From the NCBI GenBank assembly GCA_036927565.1, contig JAYESD010000009.1, positions 164,136,929 through 164,200,928 on the forward strand: DNA of 64,000 bases. The letters are read 5' to 3'. The stretch is from Tuctoria greenei (Eukaryota > Streptophyta > Magnoliopsida > Poales > Poaceae). How positions within the stretch are numbered: position 1 is the stretch's first letter; each line of letters opens with the position of its first letter. The translations under genes and the position numbers were made by a program. The notes below the pieces were generated by a model. It was not told the DNA's origin. It was given only the letters and a program-made list of their open reading frames with translations, and made no database searches. Shown here piece after piece: positions 53,881 through 64,000 of this stretch.

Positions 53881-55566
53881 CTTCTGCTAACTGGGGCCCC
53901 CAGGATTTGATGGAGAGGGGGTCCATTCCGCCATGAAGTCCGCCAATGCTTGACTCTTGATCGTTTGTCTTGGGACAAATTCAAGGTCGAACTCGACCAA
54001 TTCCGCTACCCACTTTGCAATGTTCCCAGTGGAGTTGGGATTATGCAAAATCGCTCACAGCGGATATGAAGTCACCACTGAGATCTTGTGAGCTTGGAAG
54101 TAGTGTCGGAGCTGCGTGGAAGCAATAAGAACTGCATATAGAGGTTTATGTACTTCCAGGTACCGAGTTTTGATGTTGTGGAGTACTTCACTGATAGTAC
54201 ACTGGGCATTGGACTGTTCAAATCCTCCCGGAGGGGCCCATAGCTTCCTCCTCATCGACCCAGACCCTCCCGGAGGGGTTCGAACCTTCTTCGGGGACCT
54301 CCGGGTCCTTGTTGGAGGAACCCGAAGCTTCTTTAGGAGTGACCCAGACCCCTCCAGGGGGGTCTGACTCTTCTTGCTCAACAAGAGTAACTCCTTGTTG
54401 ACCCAAGTCTTGGGGCAGGGACCCAAACTCGCCTTCAGGAACCTCCTGACCCTCCCGGAGGGGTCTGGATTCCTGAGCTTGTGACAGTTCTGGTCTCTTC
54501 GCAACCAGGACCATGCTGAAAACTTCGTCAGTTAATGAAATGTAAAGCAGTAAAGGCTCACCAGGGTTTGGAGCTACCAAGGTTGGTAGGGTGGTGAGGA
54601 GCTGCTTCAGCTCCTGGAATGCCTTTTCTGCTTCTTCAGTCCATTGGAATGGTCTGGACTTCCTCAATAGCTTGAAGAAGGGTAGTGCCCGTTCCGTCAG
54701 TCTTGATATGAACCGGCTAAGGGCAGCTAGACATCCGGTCAGCTTCTGGACGTCCTTGATGCAGGCTGGTAGTCACATATCTTCAATAGCCTTTATCTTT
54801 GTCGGATTTGCTTCTATTCCTCGGTGATTCACCAAGAAACCAAGAAGTTTTCCGGAGCTAACCCCGAAGACACACTTGTCTGGGTTCAGCTTCGTGCGAG
54901 TGACTTACAACTTGTCGAAGATAGCTTGCAAGGTGTCAAGAAACGAGTCCTTGTTCTTAATCTTGACGACAATGTCATCGACATACACTTCCACTACATC
55001 TCTGATGAGCTCTCCAAAAGTTTTGTACATAGCTCGTACAAATGTTGAAGCAGCATTCTTGAGACCAAATGGCATGGCAGTATAACAATATAATCCATCT
55101 ACTATGATGAAGGAGGTATGCGCTTCATCTTGCCTAGACATTCTGATTTGATGGTACCCATAATATGCGTGTAGGAAACACAGTATTCACACCTTGAGGT
55201 GGAATCCACTATCTGATCTATTCTAGGTAGTGGGAGTGGATCTTTTGGGCATGCCTTATTCAGTGCAGTGTAGTCGATACACATCTGAAGCTTCCCGTCG
55301 GCCTTGGGTACAAAGACTGGGTTTGCTAGCCATTTTGGGTGGAAGACTTCTCGGATGAATCCAGCTTCGAGCAACTTCTTCACTTCTTGTCGTATGAAGT
55401 TCTGTCGCTCTACTAATTGCTCCCGAGGCTTCTGATGTACAGGCCGAGCGTCAGGATAGATCTTCAGATTATGCTCGATCACTTCCCTAGGGATCCCTGA
55501 CATTTGTGACGGTTGCCAAGAAAACACGCCGACATTAGCCTGGAGGAAAGTGATGAGCGCGAGTTC
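53881..55566 (-). pseudogene. Reverse transcriptase and RNase H of Tat element 2
   Basis: Continues in frame after the UAG at 55569-55567. MSGIPREVIEHNLKIYPDARPVHQKPRE, FIREVFHPKWLANPVFVPKADGKLQMCIDYTALNKACPKDPLPLPRIDQIVDSTS, then a frame break at about 55190, YTAMPFGLKNAASTFVRAMYKTFGELIRDV and VEVYVDDIVVKIKNKDSF with the YVDD box intact (about 55000). RNase H: FQWTEEAEKAFQELKQLLTTLP. An insertion of about 110 residues with PSGRV/PPGGV repeats (54500-54200) precedes ISEVLHNIKTRYLEVHKPLYAVLIASTQLRHYFQAHK. Stops near 54900, 54058 and 53890. Confidence 0.87.
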
Positions 55567-56427
55567 CTATTTGTCATTCAGACCTCCCGATGTACAGGTG
55601 GTCTGAACGGCGTCAGAACCGATTTGGACAACTTTGACGGGGATGTCGGTGTCGCCGCTTGGTTGCACGCGAGGTGCGGAGGTTGAGCCTCGATGACGAA
55701 TGCTCGGGGGTTTTGGAGCTTGCTCCTTTCTAGATTTTTCTTCCTGCATTGTAGCAAGCGCGTGGAGTTCTTCCAGAGCTGCCACTCCGGCGGTGCGATC
55801 TCCATGGATCCGAAGAACACTGGCTGGTGTTGGCATCTTCAACACCAAGTAACCATAATGAGCAGCAGCCATGAACTTGTATAAGGCTGGCCTGCCCAGA
55901 ATGGCGTTGAAGGGTAAGTTGATCTGCGCCACGTCAAAGACCAACTTTTCAGTGCGGTAATTCTCCCAAGTCCCGAAGGTCACCGGAAGAGTAATTGCAC
56001 CGAGTGGGGTTATGGCCCCTGGACCTACTCCGGAGAAAGGTCGGGAGGGGCGAAGGTCCGAAGGTCGAAGCTGAAGCTTGACAAAAGATTCGAAGCTTAT
56101 GAGGTTCAGCCCCGAACCTTCGTCCACCATTACATGGTGGAGTTGGATTTTATTGATGGTCGGAGATACCATCAATGGGAGTTGGCTAGCTCCGATCATA
56201 TTCTGAGGGCAGTCTGATGCATCGAAAGTGATGGCAGTATCCATCCACTTCTGGTGCGGCTCCGCCCTGGCAGTGGGAGCTACTGAGGCCATGTCCCGCC
56301 GCATGGTCTTGAGGATGGGGCGGGAGGTGATGTCCCACGAACCACCAAAGATGGTGTTCATGGTTTTCCAACATTCATTGTTGGAGACGTTGGAGTCATC
56401 GTCGATGGAGGTGTAAACAGCCTTCAA
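55567..56427 (-). pseudogene. Protease region of Tat element 2
   Basis: The 286-residue open stretch has TIFGGSWDITSRP, HHVMVDEGSGLNLISFESFVKL (active site region, D-E-G where Tat 1 has D-G-G), FSGVGPGAITPLGAITLPVTFGT and NAILGRPALYKFMAAAHYGYLVLKMPTP. It ends SGGLNDK then UAG. The middle residue change in the active site probably harms activity. The frame is otherwise whole, and downstream RT sequence is in the same frame. Confidence 0.82.
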
Positions 56428-56449
56428 GACCTTTTTAGGGTCCTGAAAG

Positions 56450-57979
56450 CCTAACTCCTCTTCAGCCAGAGCTTCGTCGACTTTCTGTTTTCCTTCCCTT
56501 TGTCGGAAAGGAACTTCTTCCCGACGCTTGTTGTAGCGCTCGGCAAGGTTCTGGACCTCTCAGCAGTCTTCCAGGTTGTGGCTGTTCGACTTATGTATAG
56601 GACAACACATCTTGGAGTTGTCACCGTCTTCAGATGTCGGTCGAGGTCGTTTTTTGGGGAGTGGCCCCTGGCCACCCGGAGCTGCAGCAGCTGCAGGAGT
56701 AGGTGCGCCAGCCGACAACTTTTTCTTGCCATTGGACTTTTTCTTCTTTTTGCCACTCCCGGAGGTAGTGGCTTCACTCTTGGAGGATTTTTTATTATCC
56801 TCCGGAGGTGGTTTGGAGTGCATTTCGCGCCCCCCGCAGCTTTGGCACATTTATGTGCCAAGCTGAAGAGCTCCATGACGCTGGTGATCTCCTTGATCGC
56901 CAGCTTCTCCAGCATCTTCTTGTCTCGTACACCCTGTCTAAATGCCACAATAACAGAGGCGCTAGAGATAGAAGGAATAGTGTTTCATACCTGGGAGAAC
57001 CTCTGAATGAAGGAATGCAGGGATTCTCCCCCCTTCTGCGTGACAGCAAAAAGGTCCAGTTCGGTGCCTGGTCGGGTGTTTGAACTCCTGAAATTGGCGG
57101 TGAACTGTTGGCACAGTTCCGCCCAACTGTTGATGGAGTTCGGCGGAAGGCTCATGAACCAGGACCTGGTGGTCCCAGTCAAAGCCACGGGTAAGTAGTT
57201 GGCCATTACGACCTCGTTACCTCCGGCCGCAAGGATTGCGGTGGAGTAAATCTGGAGAAACTCAGCGGGATTGATAGTCCCGTCAAATTTCTCCAGCAGG
57301 TGAGGCCGAAACTTTTGTGGCCATCTGACCATGCATAGGTGCATGGCCAGGGCAAAACAGTCTCCTCCCACTCCCTCGGGAGCAGTACTGTCTCGAGCCT
57401 CTCGCCTTTCGCGAGCACGCTCGATATGGACACAACCATCCTATTGATGGTAACGACAATCAAGCTCTGCCCGGAAGTCGTGAGTTGAAAGCCTGGTTAT
57501 CGTATGGGTGCGTCGCGCACCGGAAGGTAGCGACGTCACTTGTTGAGACGCAACACGCCTCCTATGTTGGGAAGCATGCGGACCAAGTCTGCCTGACATA
57601 GTCCGATGTTGCGATGGGGTCCACCCCGAGGGGGGGGACCTTGGTTGCTGATGTGATCGGCTGCTGCTGCAACCAGATGTTCCACATCAGCCCTCCACTG
57701 CTCCATTGCACCCTGGGATGCACCTGGAGGTGGTGGGCGTTGGAGAAGAGCACGTGCTGCATGGAGCGCGTGTTCAGGGTTGTTGTTGGCCGATGTTGTG
57801 ACCAACACAGATGCCCTGTCCCGCTGTCCAGCTTGATTTGCCGGTGCAGACTGTAGCGGCAGAGGCATGACTCCTGCTGGAGCCGCAACACCTGCTAGCT
57901 ATTGCACATTGGAGGGATTGCCTCCAGCAGGTTGCACTGCGGGGTTGCCGTTGGATGATCCAACAGCAGAGTTCACCAT
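56450..57979 (-). pseudogene. gag of Tat element 2
   Basis: The ATG at 57979, 40 bp from the LTR, starts MVNSAVGSSNGN. The N-terminal part has QAGQRDRASV, NNNPEHALHAARALLQRPPPP and QGAMEQWRADVEHLV, then a frameshift near 57540. The gag core at 57371-56985 reads RWPQKFRPHLLEKFDGTINPAEFLQIYSTAILAAGGNEVVMANYLPVALTG and LDLFAVTQKGGESLHSFIQRFSQV. A TGA follows where Tat 1 has AGC. It resumes NTIPSISSASVIVAFRQGVRDKKMLEKLAIKEITSVMELFSLAHKCAKAAGG with a lysine/alanine-rich linker down to about 56450. No clear zinc knuckle is seen in either Tat copy. Confidence 0.85.
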
Positions 57980-58000
57980 CTTCGAATCTCGGCCACTGCC

Positions 58001-58016
58001 CCTACCTGGTGCGCCA
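58001..58016 (-). promoter_or_regulatory. Primer binding site of Tat element 2
   Basis: The minus strand reads TGGCGCACCAGGTAGG two bases from the LTR end. The tRNA is not identified with confidence. Confidence 0.75.
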
Positions 58017-58018
58017 AC

Positions 58019-58897
58019 TGTCGGAGTGTTTTTCCGGCAATTCTCCAGATACTACCGTTGGCAGCTCGCGGAGTTTGTAGTTCGGTATTGGGTGCGCAGA
58101 GATTCAAAAGATGATGGCAAATAGACACACATATTTATGTGGTTCGGGCCGCCTGAGCGTAATACCCTACTCCACGAGGTGTCTAGTTATTTGTATTGAG
58201 CATCTAAGAGTCCTGAGCTTCTAGCTTTGGCTCTTAGAGAGTTCCAGGAGAGAGAGCGAGTCTCCGAGAGAGTCCCCTGTGTATCATCGACCAGTCCTTA
58301 TAGTACAAGGGCTGGTCGTTATACCGTTAGCCTGGCCTAACATGTGGCCCTGGTGATTACTGATGTTTAATACACAATTAATGAGATTAATTACCCTTAA
58401 TAGCGTGGTAACGGGACTTGATAGTGCCGTTACTGGTATTAAGGGCCTTTCGATCATGTGTCATTAATATGGTATTAATGACACTTAATTGGGTCTTGAA
58501 GTCTTTGATTGCCCCTTGAAGGTCCGAGCCGTTGAGGGTTCACCAGTCTGGCTGATGAGGTTGAAGGTCCGACGGTTCGGACACGTGGCAGCTCTGGAGC
58601 TTTCCGTCTGGGACGGGTAGGTCCGGTGTAGATGTACATGTGTCGGTACCAGAGCTTCCCTCTGTCGGGGGTTAGGTCCGGGAGTGTTGCACAAGTGTTT
58701 GGCCTGGAGCTATCCCATGTGTGGGATGTAGGTCCAGTTGTAGTATACACGTGGTAGCACCGGGACTAACCATAGATGGGAGGCAGGTCTCGTCCCGTAC
58801 GACACATAGGGCCTTCGCAGGTCTTCAACTCAGACAGGTGAAGTTCCTTTGGTCTTTTTATAGTCCCAAGGGGTATACGATACGCTGGGTACTGACA
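58019..58897 (-). repeat. Tat 2 5' LTR, 879 bp
   Basis: Plus strand TGTCGGAGTG...GGTACTGACA. The minus-strand TATA box at about 58303-58292 is altered (TACTATAAGGAC) by loss of two bases compared with the 3' LTR. Confidence 0.92.
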
Positions 58898-58902
58898 CAA
58901 CC

Positions 58903-60484
58903 TCTCTTTCTCAACAAGTTGATCAAGTAAAAATTTCATTTTTGTGGCAGTTTTCCTATCTAATCCAATAAGCATATCCCCATTATCACTATTGATTTCA
59001 TCATAGCTAGAATAGGAATCCATGGAAGGGGGTTTGGTGTTTACCTTGCGTTAACCTTCCTTTGCCATGAGGCAAGTGCCATTTCCCTTCCATGCGCCGA
59101 GTGTAGGGAAGAGAGTAGACTTCTTGGATGTCTTCTCGATGGCTATGCTAGCCATCTCTTATTCTTCGGATGATGAGGACTCATCATTTGAGTCCCACTC
59201 ATTCCCTATGTGCGCTTGTTCGGCTTGTTTCTTCTTCTTGAAGAATTTCTTGGGTTGAGGCTTGGCTTTTTTGGTCTTCTTTTTGTTCTCTTCATATGGG
59301 CAATCAACTATAAAGTGGTTATATTCACCATAATTATAGCATGCCCGCCTCAACTTTGGCTTTGTTCTTTCCTTGTACTTTCCTTCGCTTGATTTAGTAC
59401 CTTGTCTCTTCTTTATTATTCTCTTGAATTTCTTCATGAGCAGTATCATGTCTTCTTCATCTAATTCACTGCTCTCATCATCACCGTCTTCTTCTAGCTG
59501 AGCTTCTCGAGCTTCTTTAGATAGGGGCTTGAGGGTGGACTTCAAAGCAACCCCTTTCTTCTTTGCAGGGGTGAGATCGGCAATTTCCTTGACATGCTTT
59601 GCTTGTTTTTCCATCATCTCGAAATTGATTATTTTTCCAAGTAATTCATCCGGAGTCATTTTCTTGTATCCGGGGCTTTCTCTAATGATTGACCATAGGG
59701 TGATGTTGTGAGGCATGAAAGCTCTAAGGATGAGCTTCACCACCTCGTGGTCATTCCATTTCTTGTTTTCGTATGATCGAACATTGTTGAGGAGTGTCTT
59801 TAATCGGTTGTACATATCTTGAGGTGACTCGTCTTCTTCGATTGCGAATCTTCCTAATTTGCCTTCGATCATTTTGATCTTTGCTTCATGTACATGATGG
59901 CCACCTTCATGTGCAGTTTGCAATGTGTCCCATATCTCCTTTGCAATCTCGAGTCCATCCACCTTGGTGAACTCGTCTCGACTGAGCGAAGAGGTAATGA
60001 CTACCGCGGCTTGAGCATTTCAATGAATTGCCTGCTCTTGGCTTGGTGTAAGTTCTTCATCATCGTCCGGGATATCTATCCATGTGCACACAATATGCAA
60101 TAAACTTGGATTGAGGGAAATTAGATGCTTTTTCATATTTTGCCTCCACATTGAGTAATCAGTTCCATCGAAGTGTGGGGCTTTTCCTAGAGGGATATAT
60201 AAATAATGATTATTGCTGGGATTAAGACGATCATAGTTGAAAGGATATCGGGAGTAGTCGGTGTGACTACTCCCCTTCTTCTTCTCCTCAATGTTTACTT
60301 TCCCTTTGGAAAGTGTCTTCTTTCTTAGGAGCGCCTTTAGTTCCAGCGTCTCCTCATCGTCGTCCTCGAAGTCTTGAATGGCTTCGAGGAGCTTCTCCAC
60401 CTTTTGGTTCTTGTCATCATCAACCTTTTCTTGGTTGTTGCTCTTGTGGACGTCCTTCATGTCCGACATGATCTCTTCGAGCAA
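58903..60484 (-). pseudogene. Copia gag, N-terminal part with zinc knuckle
   Basis: From 60484 the frame encodes an acidic coiled start, then YSRYPFNYDRL, YIPLGKAPHFDGTDYSMWRQNMKKHL, the SIRE/Maximus gag opening. A TGA at 60020-60022 interrupts; it continues (59962-59159) with EIWDTLQTAHEGGHHVHEAKIKMIEG, MYNRLKTLLNNVRSYENKKWNDHEVVKLILRAF and a basic region. The zinc knuckle reads CYNYGEYNHFIVDC, with the second Cys replaced by Tyr, so metal binding is probably lost. After 59159 the sequence DEINSDNGDMLIGLDRKTATKMKFLLDQLVEKERL runs up to the Tat 2 insertion at 58898 and resumes at 45759. Inactive in this copy. Confidence 0.88.
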
Positions 60485-60508
60485 TTAGTCTCTTTCTTGA
60501 AGAACCTT

Positions 60509-60521
60509 GCTCTGATACCCA
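60509..60521 (-). promoter_or_regulatory. Copia primer binding site, tRNA-iMet type
   Basis: The minus strand reads TGGGTATCAGAGC, one base from the LTR, with an extra G compared with the standard TGGTATCAGAGC. Confidence 0.85.
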
Positions 60522-60522
60522 T

Positions 60523-62074
60523 TGAATGTGGCCTAGAGGGGGGTGAATAGGCCTTTTTGATATTTGTCGAAACCTGCAACACTTAACAACCAGATCAAAA
60601 CCAGAGATATCGGACTAGTCCGGTAAAGTGCGGACTAGTCCGGTGTGTACCGACTAGTTTGATTAAGTTTGATCAATTAATTTGATTCTACGATGTATGC
60701 AGCGGAAATATACAATTAATTAAAGTGTTGCAAGATTATGGACTAGGATATATTGCAATTCAATCTTATACTTAATGATTCAACTTAAAGTAACAATATT
60801 GATTCAAACCCTAGATTGTTGTGATGAATAAGAACGATGAACACAAAGTAAGAACACAAACGATTTATCCCGTGGTTCGGCTCCCACAGAGGCAACCTAC
60901 ATCCACGTTGAGGAGTCCACAAAAGGATCGGGTCTTCTCAAACCCTACCCTCGTCGGATCGCCACGAAGGCCAATCCTCTTCTCTTATCACAAAGGGTAA
61001 ATAACTGAATTCAAGGGGCCTTCTCACACGTTGAGGGCTCCCCTAGATTACAATGACAAATCCACCAAGAACACACTCAAAAGATTACAATGAAAATCAC
61101 AAGAGTGTGTTAGGGAATCAAACCAAGAGCTCAAGTGTGATGAATCGTGTCTCTCCGATGTTGCAAAGTGTATCCTCAAGGGATTGATCTGTTTTTTTTT
61201 GGCTTTAGATGTCGTGGAGAGATGTGTTTTTGAGGCTCTTGGGAGGTGTGATGGCGCAGGGGGTCGAGAGAGGTTAAAGTTGGGTCGTGCACCTCTATTT
61301 ATATGGGGTTTCTAAAAGTGACGGTTAGGGTTTAGAAAGATTGGACTAGTCCGTGGTGGACACCGGACTAGTCCAGTGTGCTGTGTGTAGCAAACCCTAA
61401 GTGTCCCAAAATATCAGACTAGTCCGGCTAGGAGCGGACTTGTCCGATTTTGCTTCTGGAAATCTTCGGACTAGTCCGATAGACATCGGACTTGTCCGGA
61501 CAGTGAAACCCTATGTGGTTATGAGGACAAGTCCGCACTTGGAGTACTTGTCCGATTTAGGTCAGAGAGTTTTTCAGACTAGTCCGTGCTAATATCGGAC
61601 TTGTTCGATTGACATCAGAAAGATAGTCCGATGTGTGATCGGACTTGTCCGATTTTGTGTGACTTGTGAAGTATTTTGAGGACTAGTCCGCACTGGGGAG
61701 GACTAGTCCGATTCTAGTCAGAGAGATATCGGACTAGTCCGATGGATATCGGACTTGTCCGATCTTGTGCACAAAGGATATCAGACTAGTCTGGTGTCTG
61801 TCGGACTAGTCCGATCCTGTATAAATTTGTGCAATGTGTGTGTTTATTTGTGATTTAGCTCTTGGGTTGTGTTTCCTTAACACACTCCACACACAATGAT
61901 CTACTAATCTTGTTCCTTGAGCTCTTTTCCACATTGCTCCTCATTCTCCCTTCTTTTTGGCACTTTGCTTATTTTCAACTTAAAACCTGTGCTCATCTCA
62001 ACAAAGTGGTTAGGATCTCATTTGCTTGTCATAAATCATCCAAAACCCACAAGGGATTCCTAGATGCACTTTCA
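60523..62074 (-). repeat. Copia 5' LTR, 1552 bp
   Basis: Plus strand TGAATGTGGCC...GATGCACTTTCA. TATA box on minus at about 61304-61297 (CATATAAATAGAGG). About twenty palindromic units CGGACTAGTCCG/CGGACTTGTCCG at 60608-60660 and 61340-61825; it has one unit more than the 3' LTR near 61795-61820. Confidence 0.92.
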
Positions 62075-62292
62075 GGTGGTGTGGATGGTGAAGAAGGTGC
62101 GGAAGAGCTCGACGCAGGGGTGAATACCCACCAACATCTCGCAGAAGTGGACAAATGTTGACACAAGAAGAAGAGAATGGGGGCCAAGGTGGTACAGCTG
62201 CAGACCATAGAAGTCCAGCAGCATCAAAAGGAAAGTTGAAAAAGGTGGGATCAGCCCCACCATGGCGTACGTAGTGAACGGGAGCTTGCCGG
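62075..62292 (-). pseudogene. Antisense gene of Tat element 1, 5' fragment
   Basis: The minus strand encodes MVGLIPPFSTFLLMLLDFYGLQLYHLGPHSLLLV and FVHFCEMLVGIHPCVELFRTFFTIHTT. This is the residue-for-residue counterpart of the start of the Tat 2 antisense gene at 47338-47530. It completes the gene broken at 37142 by the copia insertion (target duplication GGTGG between them). Another LTR element at 62293 has removed the start. Confidence 0.88.
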
Positions 62293-63910
62293 TGTTGACG
62301 GCTGTTATATACCAATTTCATCCGTCAATTTAACTCGATTATGTGAAGGACTTGTCGTTTCTTGCACACATCACCTTTCTATCTAACCCAATTCCACTTG
62401 GACTTGGAGAAATATGTGTATGCAGCATTTTATGCAGGAAATGAGGAAATGTAGAGGGATCAATCCAATAAAATATCATCCCAGCCAATCAGGCAACGAC
62501 ACGTGGCATCCCATGGATCATATGGCCCACAAACAGAAGTATCCGAGGAGATCCAACGGTGTATCACCCATATACATCAATGGGACCCACCTGGCAGCCA
62601 CCTGGAGAAAGGACATGGGAAACGGTGCAATGACCAGGTCGGCCGAACCAGGGGGTCGGCTGACCTGGTCTTTGCACCAAACTCAGTCAGCCTCCACGTG
62701 TTGGCTCCTCCCCGCTCCTGGAGTCAATGGTGACTGATTTGCGCACTTTTGGTGGCGGGAACCGACCTCAACACTAGTATAAATAGGACCCCCTACCCCT
62801 CACTTCAACACACACCACTTGGGCATCATTCTATTGTATACACTATCTTTTATAGTCCTTAGAGGAGTTAGGATGTAGAGAGGAGAGCCTCTAGTCTCAA
62901 GTCCAAATTGGAAAAGGAGTAGAAGGAGTCTCTCTTCCCAATTCCACATTGGGAAAGGTATGACTTATGTATTCCTTCTTGTATTTGTGACTTTGTGCTC
63001 AATAAAGATATTATCTTTAGTCTTCTTTTATACGTATACTTGGACAAAGCGTTTCTTGTTTGATTGTGGAGTCCATGTATGTGGAAAGTATAGTCTTTAT
63101 GATTTCACTCTCATGATCACATCTTATGGTCATAAACACTATAGACCCCCACTATAGTCTATGTAGTTATGATATGCTTATGTTATATGAATGACTATGC
63201 TATGCTATCGACATTGGTTCAATGATGTTTAGGTTAGTCATTGCCTTAGGATGGCTTGTGCCATGGCTCCTAAGGTATTTGCTTAGTATGCTAGCATGGT
63301 GCTAGGGTATTTAAGTAGCATTGGATGTCTCGTAGACCCACAGATTGAAGACAGTAGGTGGCGACAGCTCTATTTGTCCTTTGCAATCCTCCACGTTCGG
63401 CTATGCCACAGGCTCTTGGCGGGAGTCGCCCTAGTATTGCTACGGGTAAGCCCGTGCCCGATGTGTTGAATAGCATTGCATAGGAATTCATCATTGACAT
63501 GACCATTAGTATATACCTTAGGCTATGTATATGTATTAGGAGCATTGTAGGAGCAACTCTCTAAACTCTCAATCCAATCTCCCTCTAGGACTCATTTTAC
63601 CCTTTAGAATAGATTGCCTAGGTGTGTGTCACACTACCCCTATTATCAACTTATCCCTGTCCGAATAATGGATTAGTATCCCATAGCTTGACCATAAGAG
63701 TAGTATATATTTTACTCCATTGCCTTCCTTTGGTATAAATACGATACCCTTGGGAATACTCATGGCTGAAATGCTACAACGGTATCTTCCGTGCACTTGC
63801 GGATCTCATCTCTTTACCGGAGATGATCTGTGGTGTTAAGAAATACCAACAAGCATTTCTGGCGCCTTTGTCGGGGATGATTTAAAAGTATATCTTAGGA
63901 GCCGTCAACA
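62293..63910 (+). repeat. 5' LTR of another LTR retrotransposon, about 1.6 kb
   Basis: It starts TGTTGACGGCTG and ends GAGCCGTCAACA, an inverted terminal pair. GCCGG at 62288-62292 would be the left target duplication. Followed by a gypsy-type primer site. The family is not certain; Athila or Tat-like elements use such a site. No partner LTR is in the window. Confidence 0.75.
62778..62785 (+). promoter_or_regulatory. LTR TATA box
   Basis: TATAAATA in the context CTAGTATAAATAGGACC, about 485 bp into the plus-oriented LTR. Confidence 0.65.
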
Positions 63911-63936
63911 AGCATTTCTGGTGCCGTTGCCGGGGA
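63860..63936 (+). promoter_or_regulatory. Primer binding site, with an imperfect second copy upstream
   Basis: TGGTGCCGTTGCCGGGGA (63919-63936) follows the LTR end, a tRNA-Asp-like gypsy primer site (standard TGGCGCCGTTGCCGGGGA). A second version, TGGCGCCTTTGTCGGGGA (63860-63877), lies 59 bp upstream. Each is preceded by CAACA AGCATTTC. Confidence 0.75.
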
Positions 63937-64000
63937 AGGCAAAGGAAGTGAAAGATAGCTATCACTTGTGATTAAGCTATATGTACTAGTAGTTATTAGG
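63937..64000 (+). other. Leader of the last LTR element
   Basis: The first bases of the internal region; too short to say more. Confidence 0.5.

Larger units (their letters stand above)
45760..58897 (-). mobile_element. Tat-type gypsy element 2, complete with both LTRs
   Basis: Target duplication CAACC (45755-45759 and 58898-58902). 5' LTR at right (58019-58897), primer site, gag, protease, RT, two RNase H domains, integrase (all minus), spacer, then an antisense gene on plus (47174-50698), promoter region, and 3' LTR (45760-46636). It is the same family type as Tat element 1. The LTRs differ by several percent by eye, clearly more than the LTRs of the element at 8124. It is inserted in copia gag. 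Confidence 0.93.
37143..62074 (-). mobile_element. SIRE/Maximus-like copia element, split by Tat element 2
   Basis: Perfect target duplication GGTGG (37138-37142 and 62075-62079). Minus orientation: 5' LTR 62074-60523, primer site, gag, protease, integrase, RT, RNase H, an extra ORF, polypurine tract, 3' LTR 38677-37143. The 13.1 kb Tat element 2 is inserted in gag at 45760-58897; without it the copia element is about 11.8 kb. A long gag with coiled-coil and an extra ORF downstream of pol suit the SIRE/Maximus lineage. It is inserted in the antisense gene of Tat element 1. Confidence 0.92.

Overview
The window is grass (Poaceae) nuclear DNA made almost entirely of transposable elements nested inside one another. 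I see no intact ordinary host gene. The plant assignment rests on introns with plant GT-AG junctions, tRNA-iMet primer sites, CACTA TNP2/TNPA genes, Tat-type and SIRE/Maximus-type retrotransposons, and grass-style Stowaway and Harbinger MITEs. A grass is the best fit, but the species cannot be told from the sequence.

Left part (1-8123). A minus-strand LTR retrotransposon runs off the left edge. It has a 3.06 kb LTR (1260-4322), a tRNA-iMet primer site (1245-1256) and, as first ORF, an intact 255-residue protein (277-1044, minus). Residues 2-14 of that protein are identical to the histone H3 tail A1-G13. About 0.9 kb of unassigned DNA with a Stowaway MITE follows. Next is a LINE copy (5265-8031) whose 5' half is inverted relative to its 3' half (twin-priming type), carrying an 845 bp hAT element with a perfect 8 bp target duplication.

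Middle part (8124-26872). A young non-autonomous LTR element (8124-13532, target duplication AGAGG) sits in the 5' end of a second LINE (13533-19026). Its LTR shares a conserved core with the 3 kb LTR. The second LINE has a broken ORF1 with a zinc knuckle and an ORF2 with endonuclease and start of reverse transcriptase, and is cut by a minus-strand CACTA element starting at 19027. The CACTA element holds a decayed ten-exon TNPA-like gene and a decayed TNP2-like gene. Its right end lies outside the window because a retrotransposon entered it.

Right part (26873-64000). Tat-type gypsy element 1 (plus strand, from 26873) has gag, protease, RT, two RNase H domains and integrase, followed by an antisense, intron-containing extra gene. 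That antisense gene is split by a SIRE/Maximus-like copia element (37143-62074, target duplication GGTGG) and resumes at 62075. The copia gag is itself split by Tat element 2 (45760-58897, target duplication CAACC), of the same kind as Tat 1 and with its own antisense spliced gene. At 62293 the Tat 1 antisense gene is cut again by another LTR retrotransposon, of which only the 5' LTR and primer site are in view.

Inferred insertion order: LINE 2, then CACTA, then Tat 1, then copia, then Tat 2. The non-autonomous LTR element and the 62293 LTR were independent later hits. Most coding regions carry stops or frameshifts. The H3-tail protein and the copia 3' extra ORF are the longest intact reading frames. 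The most unusual observations are the H3-tail mimic, the antisense spliced genes, the UAG shared by both Tat copies at the protease/RT boundary, and the many 12-base palindromes in the copia element.
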